From Clostridiaceae bacterium (lineage in GTDB: Bacteria; Bacillota; Clostridia; Oscillospirales; Acutalibacteraceae), in NCBI GenBank assembly GCA_904502215.1, contig CAJGDQ010000015.1, positions 1 through 14,479 on the forward strand: 14,479 nt of DNA, in the 5' to 3' direction. Positions 6,896 to 14,479 of this stretch are shown in pieces. Made by a program: the position numbers and the translations under genes. The notes beneath the pieces are model-generated. The model had not been told where the DNA came from. It saw only the letters and a list, made by a program, of their open reading frames with translations, and made no database searches. Every line of letters begins with the position of its first letter. Position 1 is the stretch's first letter.

Positions 6896-8266
6896 ATGGC
6901 AAGAGAAAAGTTAGGCAGTCGATTAGGCTTTATTTTGCTTAGTGCAGGCTGCGCAATAGGTATTGGAAATGTTTGGAAATTTCCTTATATGGCAGGTCAG
7001 TATGGCGGCGGTATATTCGTTTTGATTTATCTTATATTCCTCGTTATTATGGGAATCCCTGTTATGACGATGGAATTTGCAACAGGTAGAGCCAGTCAAA
7101 AAAGCCCTGCTAAAATGTATAATGTTTTAGTGCCGAATGATAAGAAATGGCGTGCTCATTCTTGGGGCGCAGTTGCGGGCAACTATCTTCTTATGATGTT
7201 TTATACAACCGTTTCGGGTTGGATGCTTCGTTACTTTGTTGATACTGTTTCGGGCAAATTCGAAGGCCTTGATGCTTCGGGTGTTGCAAATCATTTCGAT
7301 AATGTTTTAGCCGACCCTGTAAAGCTTACTATTTATATGGGAATAGTTGTTGTGTTCGGATTTGTTGTTTGCTCTTTTAGTCTTCAAAAGGGTATTGAAA
7401 GGGTAACGAAATATATGATGCTCGCCCTTCTTGCGATAATGGTTATTTTAGCAGTTAACAGCGCAACTATGGAAGGTGGCGCTGAAGGTCTTGCTTTTTA
7501 TCTTAAACCCGATATCAACAAGGTTAAAGAGGTAGGCCTTGGAAATGTTATAGTTGGAGCTATGAGTCAGTCCTTCTTTACCCTAAGCCTTGGTATCGGC
7601 TCTATGGCAATTTTTGGAAGCTATATCGGTAAGGATAGAGCTTTGCTTGGCGAATCGGTTAATATCGCAGCTCTTGATACCTTTGTTGCTTTGTGCTCAG
7701 GCTTTATTATTTTCCCTGCTTGCTCTGCATATGGCGTTGAGGTTCAAGCAGGCCCACCCCTCATCTTTATAACACTTCCCAACATCTTCAATAACCTACC
7801 TCTTGGAAGACTTTGGGGCGGCTTGTTCTTCGTTTTCTTAAGCTTTGCGGCTTTATCAACCATTCTTGCGGTATTTGAAAATATCATTTCCTGCACAATG
7901 GATATTTTTGAGTGGAGCAGAAAGAAAGCTTGCCTTATAAACGGAATAGCAATGTTCTTGCTATCAATGCCTTGTATTTTAGGCTTCAATGTTTTGTCGG
8001 GACTTGTTAATTTCGGAGCTGCTACCAGTGTTCTCGATTTAGAGGACTTTATTGTAAGCAATGTATTGCTTCCCTTAGGCTCGCTTATATTTGTTCTTTT
8101 CTGCACCCTTAAAAAAGGCGGTTGGGGTTGGAACAACTTCAAAGAAGAGGCTAACACCGGAAAAGGTCTTAAGGTTAAGAACTGGATGAGAGGATATCTC
8201 ACCTATATTCTCCCGATTGTTATTTTCGTCTTCTTCGCAATAGGAATTTATAATTTCTTTAAATAA
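6896..8266 (+). CDS. Neurotransmitter:sodium symporter (NSS/SNF) family transporter
   Basis: A 456-residue, roughly 11-12-helix transporter of the family that includes LeuT, MhsT and TnaT, which import amino acids with sodium. The first helix carries the signature AIGIGNVWKFPYMAGQYGGG (20-39), whose unwound stretch binds Na+ and substrate. Helix 2 has GIPVMTMEFATGR (53-65), and helix 6 has SQSFFTLSLGIGSM (224-237). SFAALST (316-322) corresponds to the helix 8 sodium-binding region. The family's usual RFPY appears here as KFPY. The C-terminal end is short and basic. The substrate is likely an amino acid or related amine, but cannot be specified. It has its own promoter and terminator, so it is monocistronic. 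Confidence 0.94.
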   Translation: MAREKLGSRLGFILLSAGCAIGIGNVWKFPYMAGQYGGGIFVLIYLIFLVIMGIPVMTMEFATGRASQKSPAKMYNVLVPNDKKWRAHSWGAVAGNYLLMMFYTTVSGWMLRYFVDTVSGKFEGLDASGVANHFDNVLADPVKLTIYMGIVVVFGFVVCSFSLQKGIERVTKYMMLALLAIMVILAVNSATMEGGAEGLAFYLKPDINKVKEVGLGNVIVGAMSQSFFTLSLGIGSMAIFGSYIGKDRALLGESVNIAALDTFVALCSGFIIFPACSAYGVEVQAGPPLIFITLPNIFNNLPLGRLWGGLFFVFLSFAALSTILAVFENIISCTMDIFEWSRKKACLINGIAMFLLSMPCILGFNVLSGLVNFGAATSVLDLEDFIVSNVLLPLGSLIFVLFCTLKKGGWGWNNFKEEANTGKGLKVKNWMRGYLTYILPIVIFVFFAIGIYNFFK

Positions 8267-8268
8267 TT

Positions 8269-8295
8269 AAAAGCCGAGGTTTTACCTCGGCTTTT
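8269..8295. terminator. Bidirectional terminator between the NSS gene and the small-protein operon
   Basis: AAAAGCCGAGGT (8269-8280) pairs perfectly with ACCTCGGCTTTT (8284-8295), 12 bp with a TTT loop, flanked by A-rich DNA on the left and TTTTT on the right. It begins three bases after the NSS stop, and its right edge touches the stop codon (8295-8297) of the opposing gene. Confidence 0.92.
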
Positions 8296-8537
8296 TACAT
8301 TAGAATATAGATAAGTGCGAAAAGGAGCAGCTTGTCAGCCTTTTCGCTCATTAAGATAAGCAAAAGCCCGATAATTAAAGAAGAATCACCGTCCTTTAAA
8401 ATGCCATTTAAAAAAGGAATTTCGAAAGGCAGTTGCTCTTTTTGTTTTAAGGGCGGTTCTTCCTTTCGTTTTGAATTCATTTCAAGCATTTTTAAGGCTG
8501 CCTCTTTTCTTTTTGCTTCAAATTCATTTTGATTCAA
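8295..8537 (-). CDS. Small protein of unknown function with a duplicated hydrophobic C-terminus
   Basis: I do not recognise a named family. The 80-residue product has a charged, helical N-terminal half (about 1-35, rich in Lys and Glu), a short linker (PFEIPFLNGILKDG, 37-50) and a striking C-terminus: two 13-residue hydrophobic blocks, D51-M63 and D68-M80. They align without gaps, share D at position 1 and L, L, I, L, M at positions 4, 8, 11, 12 and 13, and are separated by SEKA. Each block is too short for a normal membrane helix, so a tight hairpin or a membrane-surface amphipathic element is likely. The start is a TTG at 8537, four bases after the TGA of the upstream gene, with a weak AAGG site; no better in-frame start exists nearby. 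Last gene of a three-gene unit. Confidence 0.75.
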   Translation of the reverse strand: MNQNEFEAKRKEAALKMLEMNSKRKEEPPLKQKEQLPFEIPFLNGILKDGDSSLIIGLLLILMSEKADKLLLFALIYILM

Positions 8538-8541
8538 GTTA

Positions 8542-8880
8542 TCACAACCTTAGAATTCCGCTTTCCTTTAAAAGAGGGAATAATTCTATAATTTTAAGCA
8601 GTTTTATGGCGGTATCAACCTTTTCTCTTCTCGGTTCGCTTAGGTGAGGCTTTAAAGCGTTCAGAAGATTAGCTCTGGGGTCGTTGACTGAGGAGTTGAA
8701 TTTTCCGATAAGGCTCATAATGGTATTTAGTTCCTGAGGATTAATCCCATCAAAGAAGGAGTTATCTTGGGGAGGGCTTTCTTCTTCCTCTCCTAAAATG
8801 CTTTCGGCCATTTTCCTAACCCTTTCCATACTCTCGGGGTCATTCAATATGCCGGCAAGCTTTTGGCTTATATCATCCAT
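8542..8880 (-). CDS. Conserved small protein of unknown function, middle gene of a three-gene cluster
   Basis: A 112-residue soluble, mostly helical protein. The N-terminus (SQKLAGILNDPESMERVRKM, 5-24) leads to an acidic, proline-containing linker (about 31-40). After a second helical part, a basic C-terminal motif follows at about 68-112, with the core ALKPHLSEPRREKVDTAIKL (75-94). From memory, proteins with this ending recur as short hypothetical proteins in Clostridia, next to partners like the two flanking genes here; I cannot name a family or function. GGGAGG lies five bases upstream of the ATG at 8880. The start overlaps the end of the upstream gene by eight bases, so translation is coupled. 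Confidence 0.85.
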   Translation of the reverse strand: MDDISQKLAGILNDPESMERVRKMAESILGEEEESPPQDNSFFDGINPQELNTIMSLIGKFNSSVNDPRANLLNALKPHLSEPRREKVDTAIKLLKIIELFPLLKESGILRL

Positions 8881-9058
8881 TTTTTCCTCCCTTTAAAAAC
8901 TGTTTCATAAGAGCCTTTGCCATAGGGCTTTTTAAAATATCGTTAAGCTTTTCTTTATCATTTAAAACCTCATTGAGCTTAGCTTTATCCTCTTTTGAAA
9001 GGGAGTTTATAAGCTTTTCTTTTTCCTCGTTTGACATATTGGGGTTTATATTATCCAT
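8873..9058 (-). CDS. Small charged helical protein of unknown function, first gene of a three-gene cluster
   Basis: A 61-residue, highly charged, all-helical product rich in Lys, Glu, Asn and Leu, with no signal peptide or membrane segment. The segment LNDKEKLNDILKSPMAKALM (32-51) resembles in style the LNDPESMERVRKMAESIL stretch of the next protein, which hints at a shared short helical motif, but the match is weak. An excellent AGGAGG (complement of 9067-9072) lies eight bases before the ATG. The stop TGA overlaps the start of the next gene in ATGGATGA. It is divergent from the phosphodiesterase gene, with only 67 bases between. Confidence 0.85.
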   Translation of the reverse strand: MDNINPNMSNEEKEKLINSLSKEDKAKLNEVLNDKEKLNDILKSPMAKALMKQFLKGGKNG

Positions 9059-9125
9059 TGAAATTTCCTCCTATATCCATTAATATATAATATGTAGATA
9101 AATTATTTTTAGAATAGAGGTTTTT

Positions 9126-9605
9126 GTGTTGCGGATTTTGGTTATTTCCGATTCTCATAAAAGAACGGCTGTTATAGATAAAATTCTTGCCGCCCAACCG
9201 GAAGCAAAATATGTATTTTTTCTTGGCGATAACGCTTCGGATATAGAAGATTTTGAATTTTTATATCCCGAAAAAAGATTTTTCGCCGTATCGGGTAACT
9301 GCGATTTCGGTTCCCTATTGCCAACCGTTTCGCTTGAGATTATAAATGGAGTTAAAATCCTTTATACCCACGGGCATACTTTCGGCGTTAAATATGGCAC
9401 CGAAAGACTTTTAGAAGCTGCCAAGCAAAACGGCAGTAAAATAGTGCTATACGGCCATACCCATGTCTCACAAATATTATATGAGGATGGGATATATATT
9501 GTGAATCCCGGCTCCTGCTCTCAGCCGAGAGATTTCAAAAAACCATCTTATGCGGTTATAGATATAACCGAGCAAGGCATAATGCCGATAATAGTTGAAA
9601 TATAA
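9126..9605 (+). CDS. YfcE/MJ0936-family metallophosphodiesterase
   Basis: A 159-residue calcineurin-like phosphoesterase of the short YfcE/MJ0936 type, a two-metal enzyme that hydrolyses phosphodiester bonds in artificial and perhaps nucleotide substrates. The metal ligands are all present, numbering from the GTG: D9 and H11 (ISDSH), D35 (LGDN), N58 (SGNCD), H82 (YTHGH), and H111 and H113 (GHTH), followed by the family's NPGS at 127-130. The physiological substrate is unknown. The start is ambiguous. A GTG at 9126 (five bases after TAGAGG) and a TTG at 9129 (eight bases after it) are both usable, and the TTG gives the more typical N-terminus MRILVISDSH. Monocistronic, convergent with queH. 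Confidence 0.93.
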   Translation: MLRILVISDSHKRTAVIDKILAAQPEAKYVFFLGDNASDIEDFEFLYPEKRFFAVSGNCDFGSLLPTVSLEIINGVKILYTHGHTFGVKYGTERLLEAAKQNGSKIVLYGHTHVSQILYEDGIYIVNPGSCSQPRDFKKPSYAVIDITEQGIMPIIVEI

Positions 9606-9632
9606 AAAGCTCCCGAAAGGGAGCTTTTTATA
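9601..9632. terminator. Bidirectional terminator shared by the phosphodiesterase gene and queH
   Basis: TATAAAAAGCTCCC (9601-9614) and GGGAGCTTTTTATA (9619-9632) form a perfect 14-bp inverted repeat around a GAAA tetraloop. Both genes' stop codons (9603-9605 on +, 9628-9630 on -) lie inside the stem and face each other. Confidence 0.95.
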
Positions 9633-10191
9633 ATGCATATTTTTCTTTATCTTTTTCTATTTGTTTTTTATAGCGGTCTTCCTCTGAGAAAATACAACCG
9701 CAGTATTTTTGCATATAGAGCCCCATTTCTCGAGCTTTTTGGTTGCCCTCTCTGAAATTTGGTCTAAAATCTCTATATAGAAATTTAACCCCATATTTTT
9801 CAGCATATTTTTCGGCTGCCGCCTTCATCATCTCGTGGTTTTGATAAAGAGAAGAGAAAAGGGTAGAGGTAAAGGAGGAAAAGCCATTTTTGGCGGCATA
9901 TTTTGCCGTTTCTTCCAATCGGTGTTCATAACAATAAACGCAGCGGCCCTCTATATCATCAGCCACAGCCTTTGTGAAAGAACGAAGCCCGTAATCTTCC
10001 TTTATGATAAGAGGCAGGTTGATTTCCTTTGCATAATCTATAAGGCAATCTCTTCTCGCCTCATATTCCTTAAAAGGATGGATATTTGGATTAAACCAAA
10101 ATCCAACGGCTTCAAAACCCTCATCCTTTAAAGGCTGGATGCAGGATACCGAGCAAGGAGCACAGCAACAATGAAGCAAAACCTTATTCAA
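9628..10191 (-). CDS. queH: Epoxyqueuosine reductase QueH
   Basis: QueH (formerly DUF208) carries out the last step of queuosine synthesis, reducing epoxyqueuosine to queuosine in the anticodon of tRNAs for Tyr, His, Asn and Asp. It replaces the unrelated QueG in many Firmicutes. The 187-residue product shows the family pattern: LLHCCCAPCS (5-14), FNPNIHP (33-39), CVYCYEHRL (84-92) and YCGCIFSEEDRY (163-174). Cysteines at 9-10, 84, 87, 164 and 166 fit the iron-sulfur and metal sites known for QueH. The start is a TTG at 10191, two bases after the secA stop; the candidate AAGGA site is about 12 bases away, a little far. Cotranscription with secA is likely. Confidence 0.95.
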   Translation of the reverse strand: MNKVLLHCCCAPCSVSCIQPLKDEGFEAVGFWFNPNIHPFKEYEARRDCLIDYAKEINLPLIIKEDYGLRSFTKAVADDIEGRCVYCYEHRLEETAKYAAKNGFSSFTSTLFSSLYQNHEMMKAAAEKYAEKYGVKFLYRDFRPNFREGNQKAREMGLYMQKYCGCIFSEEDRYKKQIEKDKEKYAL

Positions 10192-10193
10192 TT

Positions 10194-12923
10194 CTAATCA
10201 ATGTCCTTTCCGCAACAGCGTTTATATTTCTTTCCGCTACCACAAGGACAAAGGGCATTCTTGCCAACAACGCCTTTACCCTTAACAGTTAAAGGCTTAT
10301 CGCCGGTGCCAGTTTCCTCGGCAACCTTCTCTCTTTTAACCTCTTGGTTGGATTTCGGAACAACGGTTAAAACAAGCTTTGAGGTTTGCTCTCTTATGGT
10401 ATTTGTCATAGCTTCAAACATATCGAAGCTATCATTCCTATATTCGATAACAGGGTCGTGCTGACCGTAGGCTCGAAGTCCGATTCCTTGCCTTAATTGG
10501 TCCATATTATCAATATGGTCCATCCAGTTGGTATCAACGCTTCTTAGAAGCATAACCCTCTCAATTTCTCTCATAAGCTCATTACCAAAGGCTTTTTCTC
10601 TTGCTTCATAATGTTCGAGAGCCTTTGCTTTAAGGCTTTTTGCAACCTCTTCTCTTGAGGTGTTGCCAAGCTTTTCGGGTGAGAACTTGAGGTCATCGGG
10701 AGTTGTTATCCAGCCGAGGAAATATTCTCTGAGTCCGTTTAAATCCCAGTTATCGTGAACGGTATCATCGGCCAAGAAAATAGAGCAGTAAGCATCAATA
10801 GTGTCATCAATCATCTTGATAACGGTTTCCTTGATATCCTCGCCATCAAGAACCCTGTTTCTTTGAGTATAGATAAGCTCACGCTGTTTGTTCATAACAT
10901 CGTCATACTGGAGAACGTTCTTTCTAATAGCGAAGTTCATACCCTCTTTTTTCTTTTGAGCACCCTCAATAGTTCGGGAGAGCATAGAACTTTCAAGAGG
11001 CATATTCTCTTCAACCCTTAAAGTGTCCATAAGGGTTGAAATCCTTTCGCCTCCGAAAAGGCGCATAAGGTCATCCTCTAAGGATACAAAGAACTGAGTG
11101 TTACCGGGGTCGCCTTGACGGCCTGCACGGCCTCTAAGCTGATTGTCAATTCTTCTTGAATCGTGGCGCTCGGTGCCGATGATGGCAAGACCGCCGACAT
11201 TTCTTACAGCCTCAGCCTCGGGAGCAATTTGGGCCTTGAAGCCATCATAATATTCCTTATATTTTTCTCTGGCCTCAATGATATCCTTATCATCAGTTTC
11301 GGCAAAGCCTGTTGCCTCGGCTATCATTTCTTCGCTTAGTCCATCGTGGCGAAGGGCGGCCTTTGCGAGATACTCGGCATTACCACCAAGCATAATATCG
11401 GTGCCTCGTCCTGCCATATTAGTAGCGATAGTAACAGCGCCGAGCTTTCCTGCCTGAGCTATGATTTCAGCCTCTTTTTCGTGGTGCTTAGCGTTTAAAA
11501 CATTGTGTTTTATGCCTTTTCTTTTGAGCATTGCCGATAAAAGCTCGGATTTTTCAATGGTAACAGTGCCAACGAGAACGGGCTGACCTTTTTTATTGCA
11601 TTCGATTATTTTATCGATAACGGCATTGAATTTTGCTTTTTCGGTTTTATAAACAACATCGTTTTCATCAATTCTGGCAAGGGGTTTATTTGTTGGAATT
11701 TCAATAACATCGAGCTTATAGATTTGCTGAAATTCCTCTTCCTCGGTCATGGCAGTTCCGGTCATACCCGAAAGCTTATTATAAAGGCGGAAGAAGTTTT
11801 GGAATGTGATGGTGGCAAGTGTTTTGGATTCTCTTGCCACCTTAACCCCCTCTTTAGCCTCGATAGCCTGATGAAGTCCCTCGTTATAGCGCCTGCCATA
11901 CATAAGGCGGCCCGTGAACTCATCAACAATTATAACCTCGCCATCTTTAACAACATAGTCAACATCACGCTTCATAATACCATAAGCGCGAATTGCCTGA
12001 TTAACGTGGTGAGCAATGGCAATATTTTCGCTATCGTTAAGGTTTTCTATATCAAAATAGGTTTCAGCCTTCTTAACGCCCGCTGGGGTTAGGGTTACGG
12101 TGCGAGCCTTTTCATCAATAACACAGTCGCCCTCGTAATTGGTAACCTCATCGCTTGCCTTGTCGTCCATTTCCTTAACCTTGGTCATCTTAAGAGAACG
12201 GGCAAAGTTGTTGGCACGGCTGTAAAGGTCGGTTGATTTATCGCTTTGACCCGAAATAATCAAGGGGGTTCTCGCTTCGTCTATGAGAATGGAGTCAACC
12301 TCATCAACGATAGCAAAATTATGCTCTCTTTGAACCTTTTGCTCTTTATAAATAACCATATTATCTCTAAGATAATCAAAGCCGAGTTCATTATTGGTGC
12401 AGTATGTGATATCGGCGTTATATGCCTTTTGCTTTTCTTCCTTATCCATACCGTGAACAATAAGGCCAACGCTGAGACCCATAAAACGATATAGCTTGCC
12501 CATCCATTCACTATCTCTCTTGGCAAGGTAATCGTTAACTGTTACTATATGAACGCCTTTGCCCGAAAGGGCGTTGAGGTATGCCGGAAGGGTTGCAACT
12601 AATGTTTTACCTTCACCGGTTCTCATTTCGGCAATTCGGCCTTGGTGCAAAATGATACCGCCGATAATCTGAACAGGGAAGTGGCGCATACCAAGAACTC
12701 TATCGCCCGCCTCTCTGCAAGCGGCAAAGGCCTCGGGAAGAATATCATCAAGGGTTTCGCCGTTTGAAAGACGTTCCTTAAATTCAACCGTTTTGTGTTT
12801 AAGTTCTTCGTCTGAAAGGGAGCGGTATTCCTCTTCAAGACTTAAAACCTTATTTTGAAGCGGCATAATGCGCTTTAATTCTTTTTCGCTGTAATTGCCG
12901 AAAAGGGCTTTCAATAAACTCAT
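10194..12923 (-). CDS. secA: Preprotein translocase ATPase SecA
   Basis: SecA is the motor that pushes preproteins through the SecYEG channel. The 909-residue product is full length. The Walker A motif is TGEGKT (102-107), Walker B is DEVDS (207-211) followed by [13 protein letters not shown], and the helicase-like second half includes [13 protein letters not shown] and [11 protein letters not shown]. The C-terminus has the zinc-binding tail [19 protein letters not shown], with C892, C894, C903 and C904 as ligands, used for binding SecB-like factors or ribosomes in the family. Family features such as [14 protein letters not shown] are intact. AGAGG lies seven bases upstream of the ATG at 12923. 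It is first in a transcript with queH. Confidence 0.98.
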   Translation of the reverse strand: MSLLKALFGNYSEKELKRIMPLQNKVLSLEEEYRSLSDEELKHKTVEFKERLSNGETLDDILPEAFAACREAGDRVLGMRHFPVQIIGGIILHQGRIAEMRTGEGKTLVATLPAYLNALSGKGVHIVTVNDYLAKRDSEWMGKLYRFMGLSVGLIVHGMDKEEKQKAYNADITYCTNNELGFDYLRDNMVIYKEQKVQREHNFAIVDEVDSILIDEARTPLIISGQSDKSTDLYSRANNFARSLKMTKVKEMDDKASDEVTNYEGDCVIDEKARTVTLTPAGVKKAETYFDIENLNDSENIAIAHHVNQAIRAYGIMKRDVDYVVKDGEVIIVDEFTGRLMYGRRYNEGLHQAIEAKEGVKVARESKTLATITFQNFFRLYNKLSGMTGTAMTEEEEFQQIYKLDVIEIPTNKPLARIDENDVVYKTEKAKFNAVIDKIIECNKKGQPVLVGTVTIEKSELLSAMLKRKGIKHNVLNAKHHEKEAEIIAQAGKLGAVTIATNMAGRGTDIMLGGNAEYLAKAALRHDGLSEEMIAEATGFAETDDKDIIEAREKYKEYYDGFKAQIAPEAEAVRNVGGLAIIGTERHDSRRIDNQLRGRAGRQGDPGNTQFFVSLEDDLMRLFGGERISTLMDTLRVEENMPLESSMLSRTIEGAQKKKEGMNFAIRKNVLQYDDVMNKQRELIYTQRNRVLDGEDIKETVIKMIDDTIDAYCSIFLADDTVHDNWDLNGLREYFLGWITTPDDLKFSPEKLGNTSREEVAKSLKAKALEHYEAREKAFGNELMREIERVMLLRSVDTNWMDHIDNMDQLRQGIGLRAYGQHDPVIEYRNDSFDMFEAMTNTIREQTSKLVLTVVPKSNQEVKREKVAEETGTGDKPLTVKGKGVVGKNALCPCGSGKKYKRCCGKDID

Positions 12924-13008
12924 ATAATTACCTCTTAAAAAGTATTAAACTAATTTTACCATAAAATTGTTAACAAATATAGATATATTTTATATTTTTA
13001 TATATTTA

Positions 13009-13036
13009 AGTATACCATACTTTTTGCTTTTGTAAA
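13009..13036 (-). promoter_or_regulatory. Probable secA promoter with extended -10
   Basis: On the - strand TTTACA (13036-13031) is followed after 16 bases by TATACT (13014-13009), preceded by TG in the extended -10 arrangement TGGTATACT. Transcription would start near 13002 and leave a very AT-rich leader of about 80 bases before the secA ATG. A second extended -10-like site, TGGTAAAAT (complement of roughly 12955-12963), lies nearer the gene without a good -35 box. The remaining gap, 12937-13008, shows no other structure. Confidence 0.65.
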
Positions 13037-13048
13037 GCAGATAAAAAT

Positions 13049-13077
13049 AAGGATGGGAGTTTTTGGCTCCCATCCTT
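13049..13077 (-). terminator. Terminator downstream of the esterase-DUF1653 gene
   Basis: AAGGATGGGAG (13049-13059) and CTCCCATCCTT (13067-13077) form an 11-bp stem with a 7-base loop. Read on the - strand it starts directly after the TAA at 13078-13080 and is followed by TTATTTTTAT, a good T tract. It separates this gene from the secA promoter. Confidence 0.9.
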
Positions 13078-14463
13078 TTAGATTTTGGTAAATCGCTTAA
13101 CTGCAAGGCAGTTTTTCTCGGTGAATTCATTAAACATAGTTTTGGGTCGAACCCAGGTTTCGCCCTCGCCGTAAAGAGCTTTATAAATAATCATTTCTTC
13201 CATTGTTTCGCTGTCATAAGCCTTGCCGATAACTTCATACTCGTTGCCTTTGAAATGGCGGTATTTGCCGAGAATTACCTCGTTATCGGGGTTTTCGTTA
13301 TCTGAGAAGAAAGAAAATTTCTCAGGCTCGGCAGGTCTTGCCGTGTGAGTTCCTGCTTGGAAGAAATTTAAAATTTTAGGGCAGGTCATTGAGTTATAAA
13401 GGGTGGTTACAGTTGAAGCAGGGCAACAGGAATCACCAAGATAAGCGGTTATCCTGGTTGGGCATTTAACCCTGGTGCCTTGGGCTACTGTATCGAAATA
13501 GCGAAGCCCCTCGGCAAACTTCGGGCGCCAGCCATCCATATAACCGCAACCAACGGCATTTAGATTACAAAACCAAGGGATGAAAATTTCAAGGAAGGTT
13601 ATATCCTTGTCGTGCGCTGCAACGGTTGTTGCTTGTAGCGCTCCCTGACTGCCGCCCGTTGCCATAAAGCCTTCCTTGTTCCATTGGGGCAGAGTCTTTA
13701 AAAACTTAACAGCGGCAAGGTTTCTTATCATCATATTGCGGAAATATGTTGTTTTGTTTGAAGCGTTCTCTTCTTCGTTAAAACCATAATCATAAAGATG
13801 AGGATATTTTTTCTCAAGCTCTTCTTTATCAAGATGATTTTCAAAGCCGTGAGCATTGAAAACGGCGGATATGGTATTATCGATATGGCTTTTATAAGCT
13901 CCGCCAAGACTACAACCCTGAAATCCAACCATCATCGGAAAAGTGCCCTTTTTTTCGGGTATGGATATATATCCCGAAGCCAAAGAGTCGATAGGGGTTG
14001 TTATGCGAACATCATAGGTTTTAAAGCCTTCTTTGCTGTCAACCTCGTCCCATTTCACGATTTCGGGGGTGAAGGCTTCGATTTGCTTTTCGATTTCGCC
14101 CCAATATTCATCGAAATCCTCAGGGACGGTATCGCAATAAGAAAGCTTTTCAATTTCGGCGCCTGCGGAGGCGTCCACTGTATCAATAGAGGTATCGAGC
14201 TTTCCGTCAGGAGTATAACATTCGCAAAAGATATGAGCAAAGCCAGGGCGGTTTAAAACAACCTCAACCCTTAAGGGCTTATTCGGCTCGGATTTGCCTT
14301 CGCCTTCAAAAAAACCGCCGTCATCAGTCCATAGTCTCCAGTGGATTTTATCGCAAGAAATATCCATTGCGTTTTCTCTTGCTGAAATCAAGAAAACAAT
14401 TTTTTCACCGCATTTATAAGATAGGGCGTTCTTATCGGTTTTACATAGTAAATATTTAGCCAT
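13078..14463 (-). CDS. Acetyl-xylan-esterase-like alpha/beta hydrolase fused to a DUF1653 domain
   Basis: A 461-residue protein with three parts. Residues 1-105 look like a beta-sandwich (Ig-like) domain. Residues about 108-385 resemble the AXE1/CE7 acetyl-xylan and cephalosporin-C deacetylase fold: the lead-in DFDEYW (117-121 region), nucleophile S272 in GGSQG, probable acid D344 in GDSCCPAST, and probable H373 in AGTHTA. The histidine context differs from the usual GHE. Residues about 397-448 match DUF1653: GKYRHFKGNEYEVIG, then SET, then YKALYGEGETWVRP. DUF1653 is normally a free protein of about 70 residues. No signal peptide is seen, so deacetylation of imported sugars in the cytoplasm is likely. 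GAAAGG lies eight bases before the ATG at 14463. The last 16 bases of the window hold only this site; no neighbour is visible upstream. Confidence 0.85.
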   Translation of the reverse strand: MAKYLLCKTDKNALSYKCGEKIVFLISARENAMDISCDKIHWRLWTDDGGFFEGEGKSEPNKPLRVEVVLNRPGFAHIFCECYTPDGKLDTSIDTVDASAGAEIEKLSYCDTVPEDFDEYWGEIEKQIEAFTPEIVKWDEVDSKEGFKTYDVRITTPIDSLASGYISIPEKKGTFPMMVGFQGCSLGGAYKSHIDNTISAVFNAHGFENHLDKEELEKKYPHLYDYGFNEEENASNKTTYFRNMMIRNLAAVKFLKTLPQWNKEGFMATGGSQGALQATTVAAHDKDITFLEIFIPWFCNLNAVGCGYMDGWRPKFAEGLRYFDTVAQGTRVKCPTRITAYLGDSCCPASTVTTLYNSMTCPKILNFFQAGTHTARPAEPEKFSFFSDNENPDNEVILGKYRHFKGNEYEVIGKAYDSETMEEMIIYKALYGEGETWVRPKTMFNEFTEKNCLAVKRFTKI

Positions 14464-14479
14464 TTTTACTGCCTTTCAA

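Noticed and set aside
9086..9091. TATAAT as a + strand promoter for the phosphodiesterase gene
   Set aside because: No -35 box is found at 15-19 bases upstream; an AT-rich chance match cannot be excluded.
11724..12494. Reading frames on the + strand opposite secA
   Set aside because: They are shadows of the strongly conserved secA gene with no start signal or domain of their own.

Overview
The window looks like a chromosomal segment of an AT-rich member of the Clostridia (Firmicutes), probably an Oscillospirales-like gut lineage. Four things point there. The alpha operon has the order rpsK-rpsD-rpoA-rplQ, with rpsD inside it, unlike Bacillus. Shine-Dalgarno sites are strong (GGAGG, AAGGAG) and several starts are GTG or TTG. 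Promoters have sigma-A consensus. The accessory genes (QueH, an NSS transporter, a DUF1653 domain, a small-protein cluster) also fit. The assignment is inference from gene content; there is no 16S gene here. I see no mobile element, CRISPR array, tRNA or rRNA.

Layout. 1-2447 (+): the end of the ribosomal alpha operon. It holds the 3' end of rpsK, then rpsD, rpoA and rplQ, a highly structured 3' UTR and a strong bidirectional terminator. A possible H-type pseudoknot lies between rpsD and rpoA. The rpsK fragment is far richer in GC than everything after it. 2457-5000 (-): an EamA-type transporter preceded by a HAD phosphatase, which share a consensus promoter, and a LysR-type regulator. 5039-8295 (+): interlocked divergent promoters, a Na/Pi cotransporter with a PhoU-like tail, then an independently promoted neurotransmitter:sodium symporter (NSS). 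8295-9058 (-): three tightly coupled small genes of unknown function. 9126-9605 (+): a YfcE/MJ0936-type phosphodiesterase. 9628-12923 (-): secA followed by queH, nearly touching. 13078-14463 (-): an acetyl-xylan-esterase-like hydrolase fused to a C-terminal DUF1653 domain.

How the parts relate. Most of the window is housekeeping: ribosome and RNA polymerase subunits, protein export, and queuosine tRNA modification. The LysR regulator is the natural candidate to control the divergent Na/Pi transporter, because the two promoters overlap and cannot both be occupied. All three convergent gene junctions share one bidirectional hairpin terminator. The most interesting leads are the structured RNA after rplQ, the pseudoknot before rpoA, the small-protein trio, the esterase-DUF1653 fusion and the composition break after rpsK.
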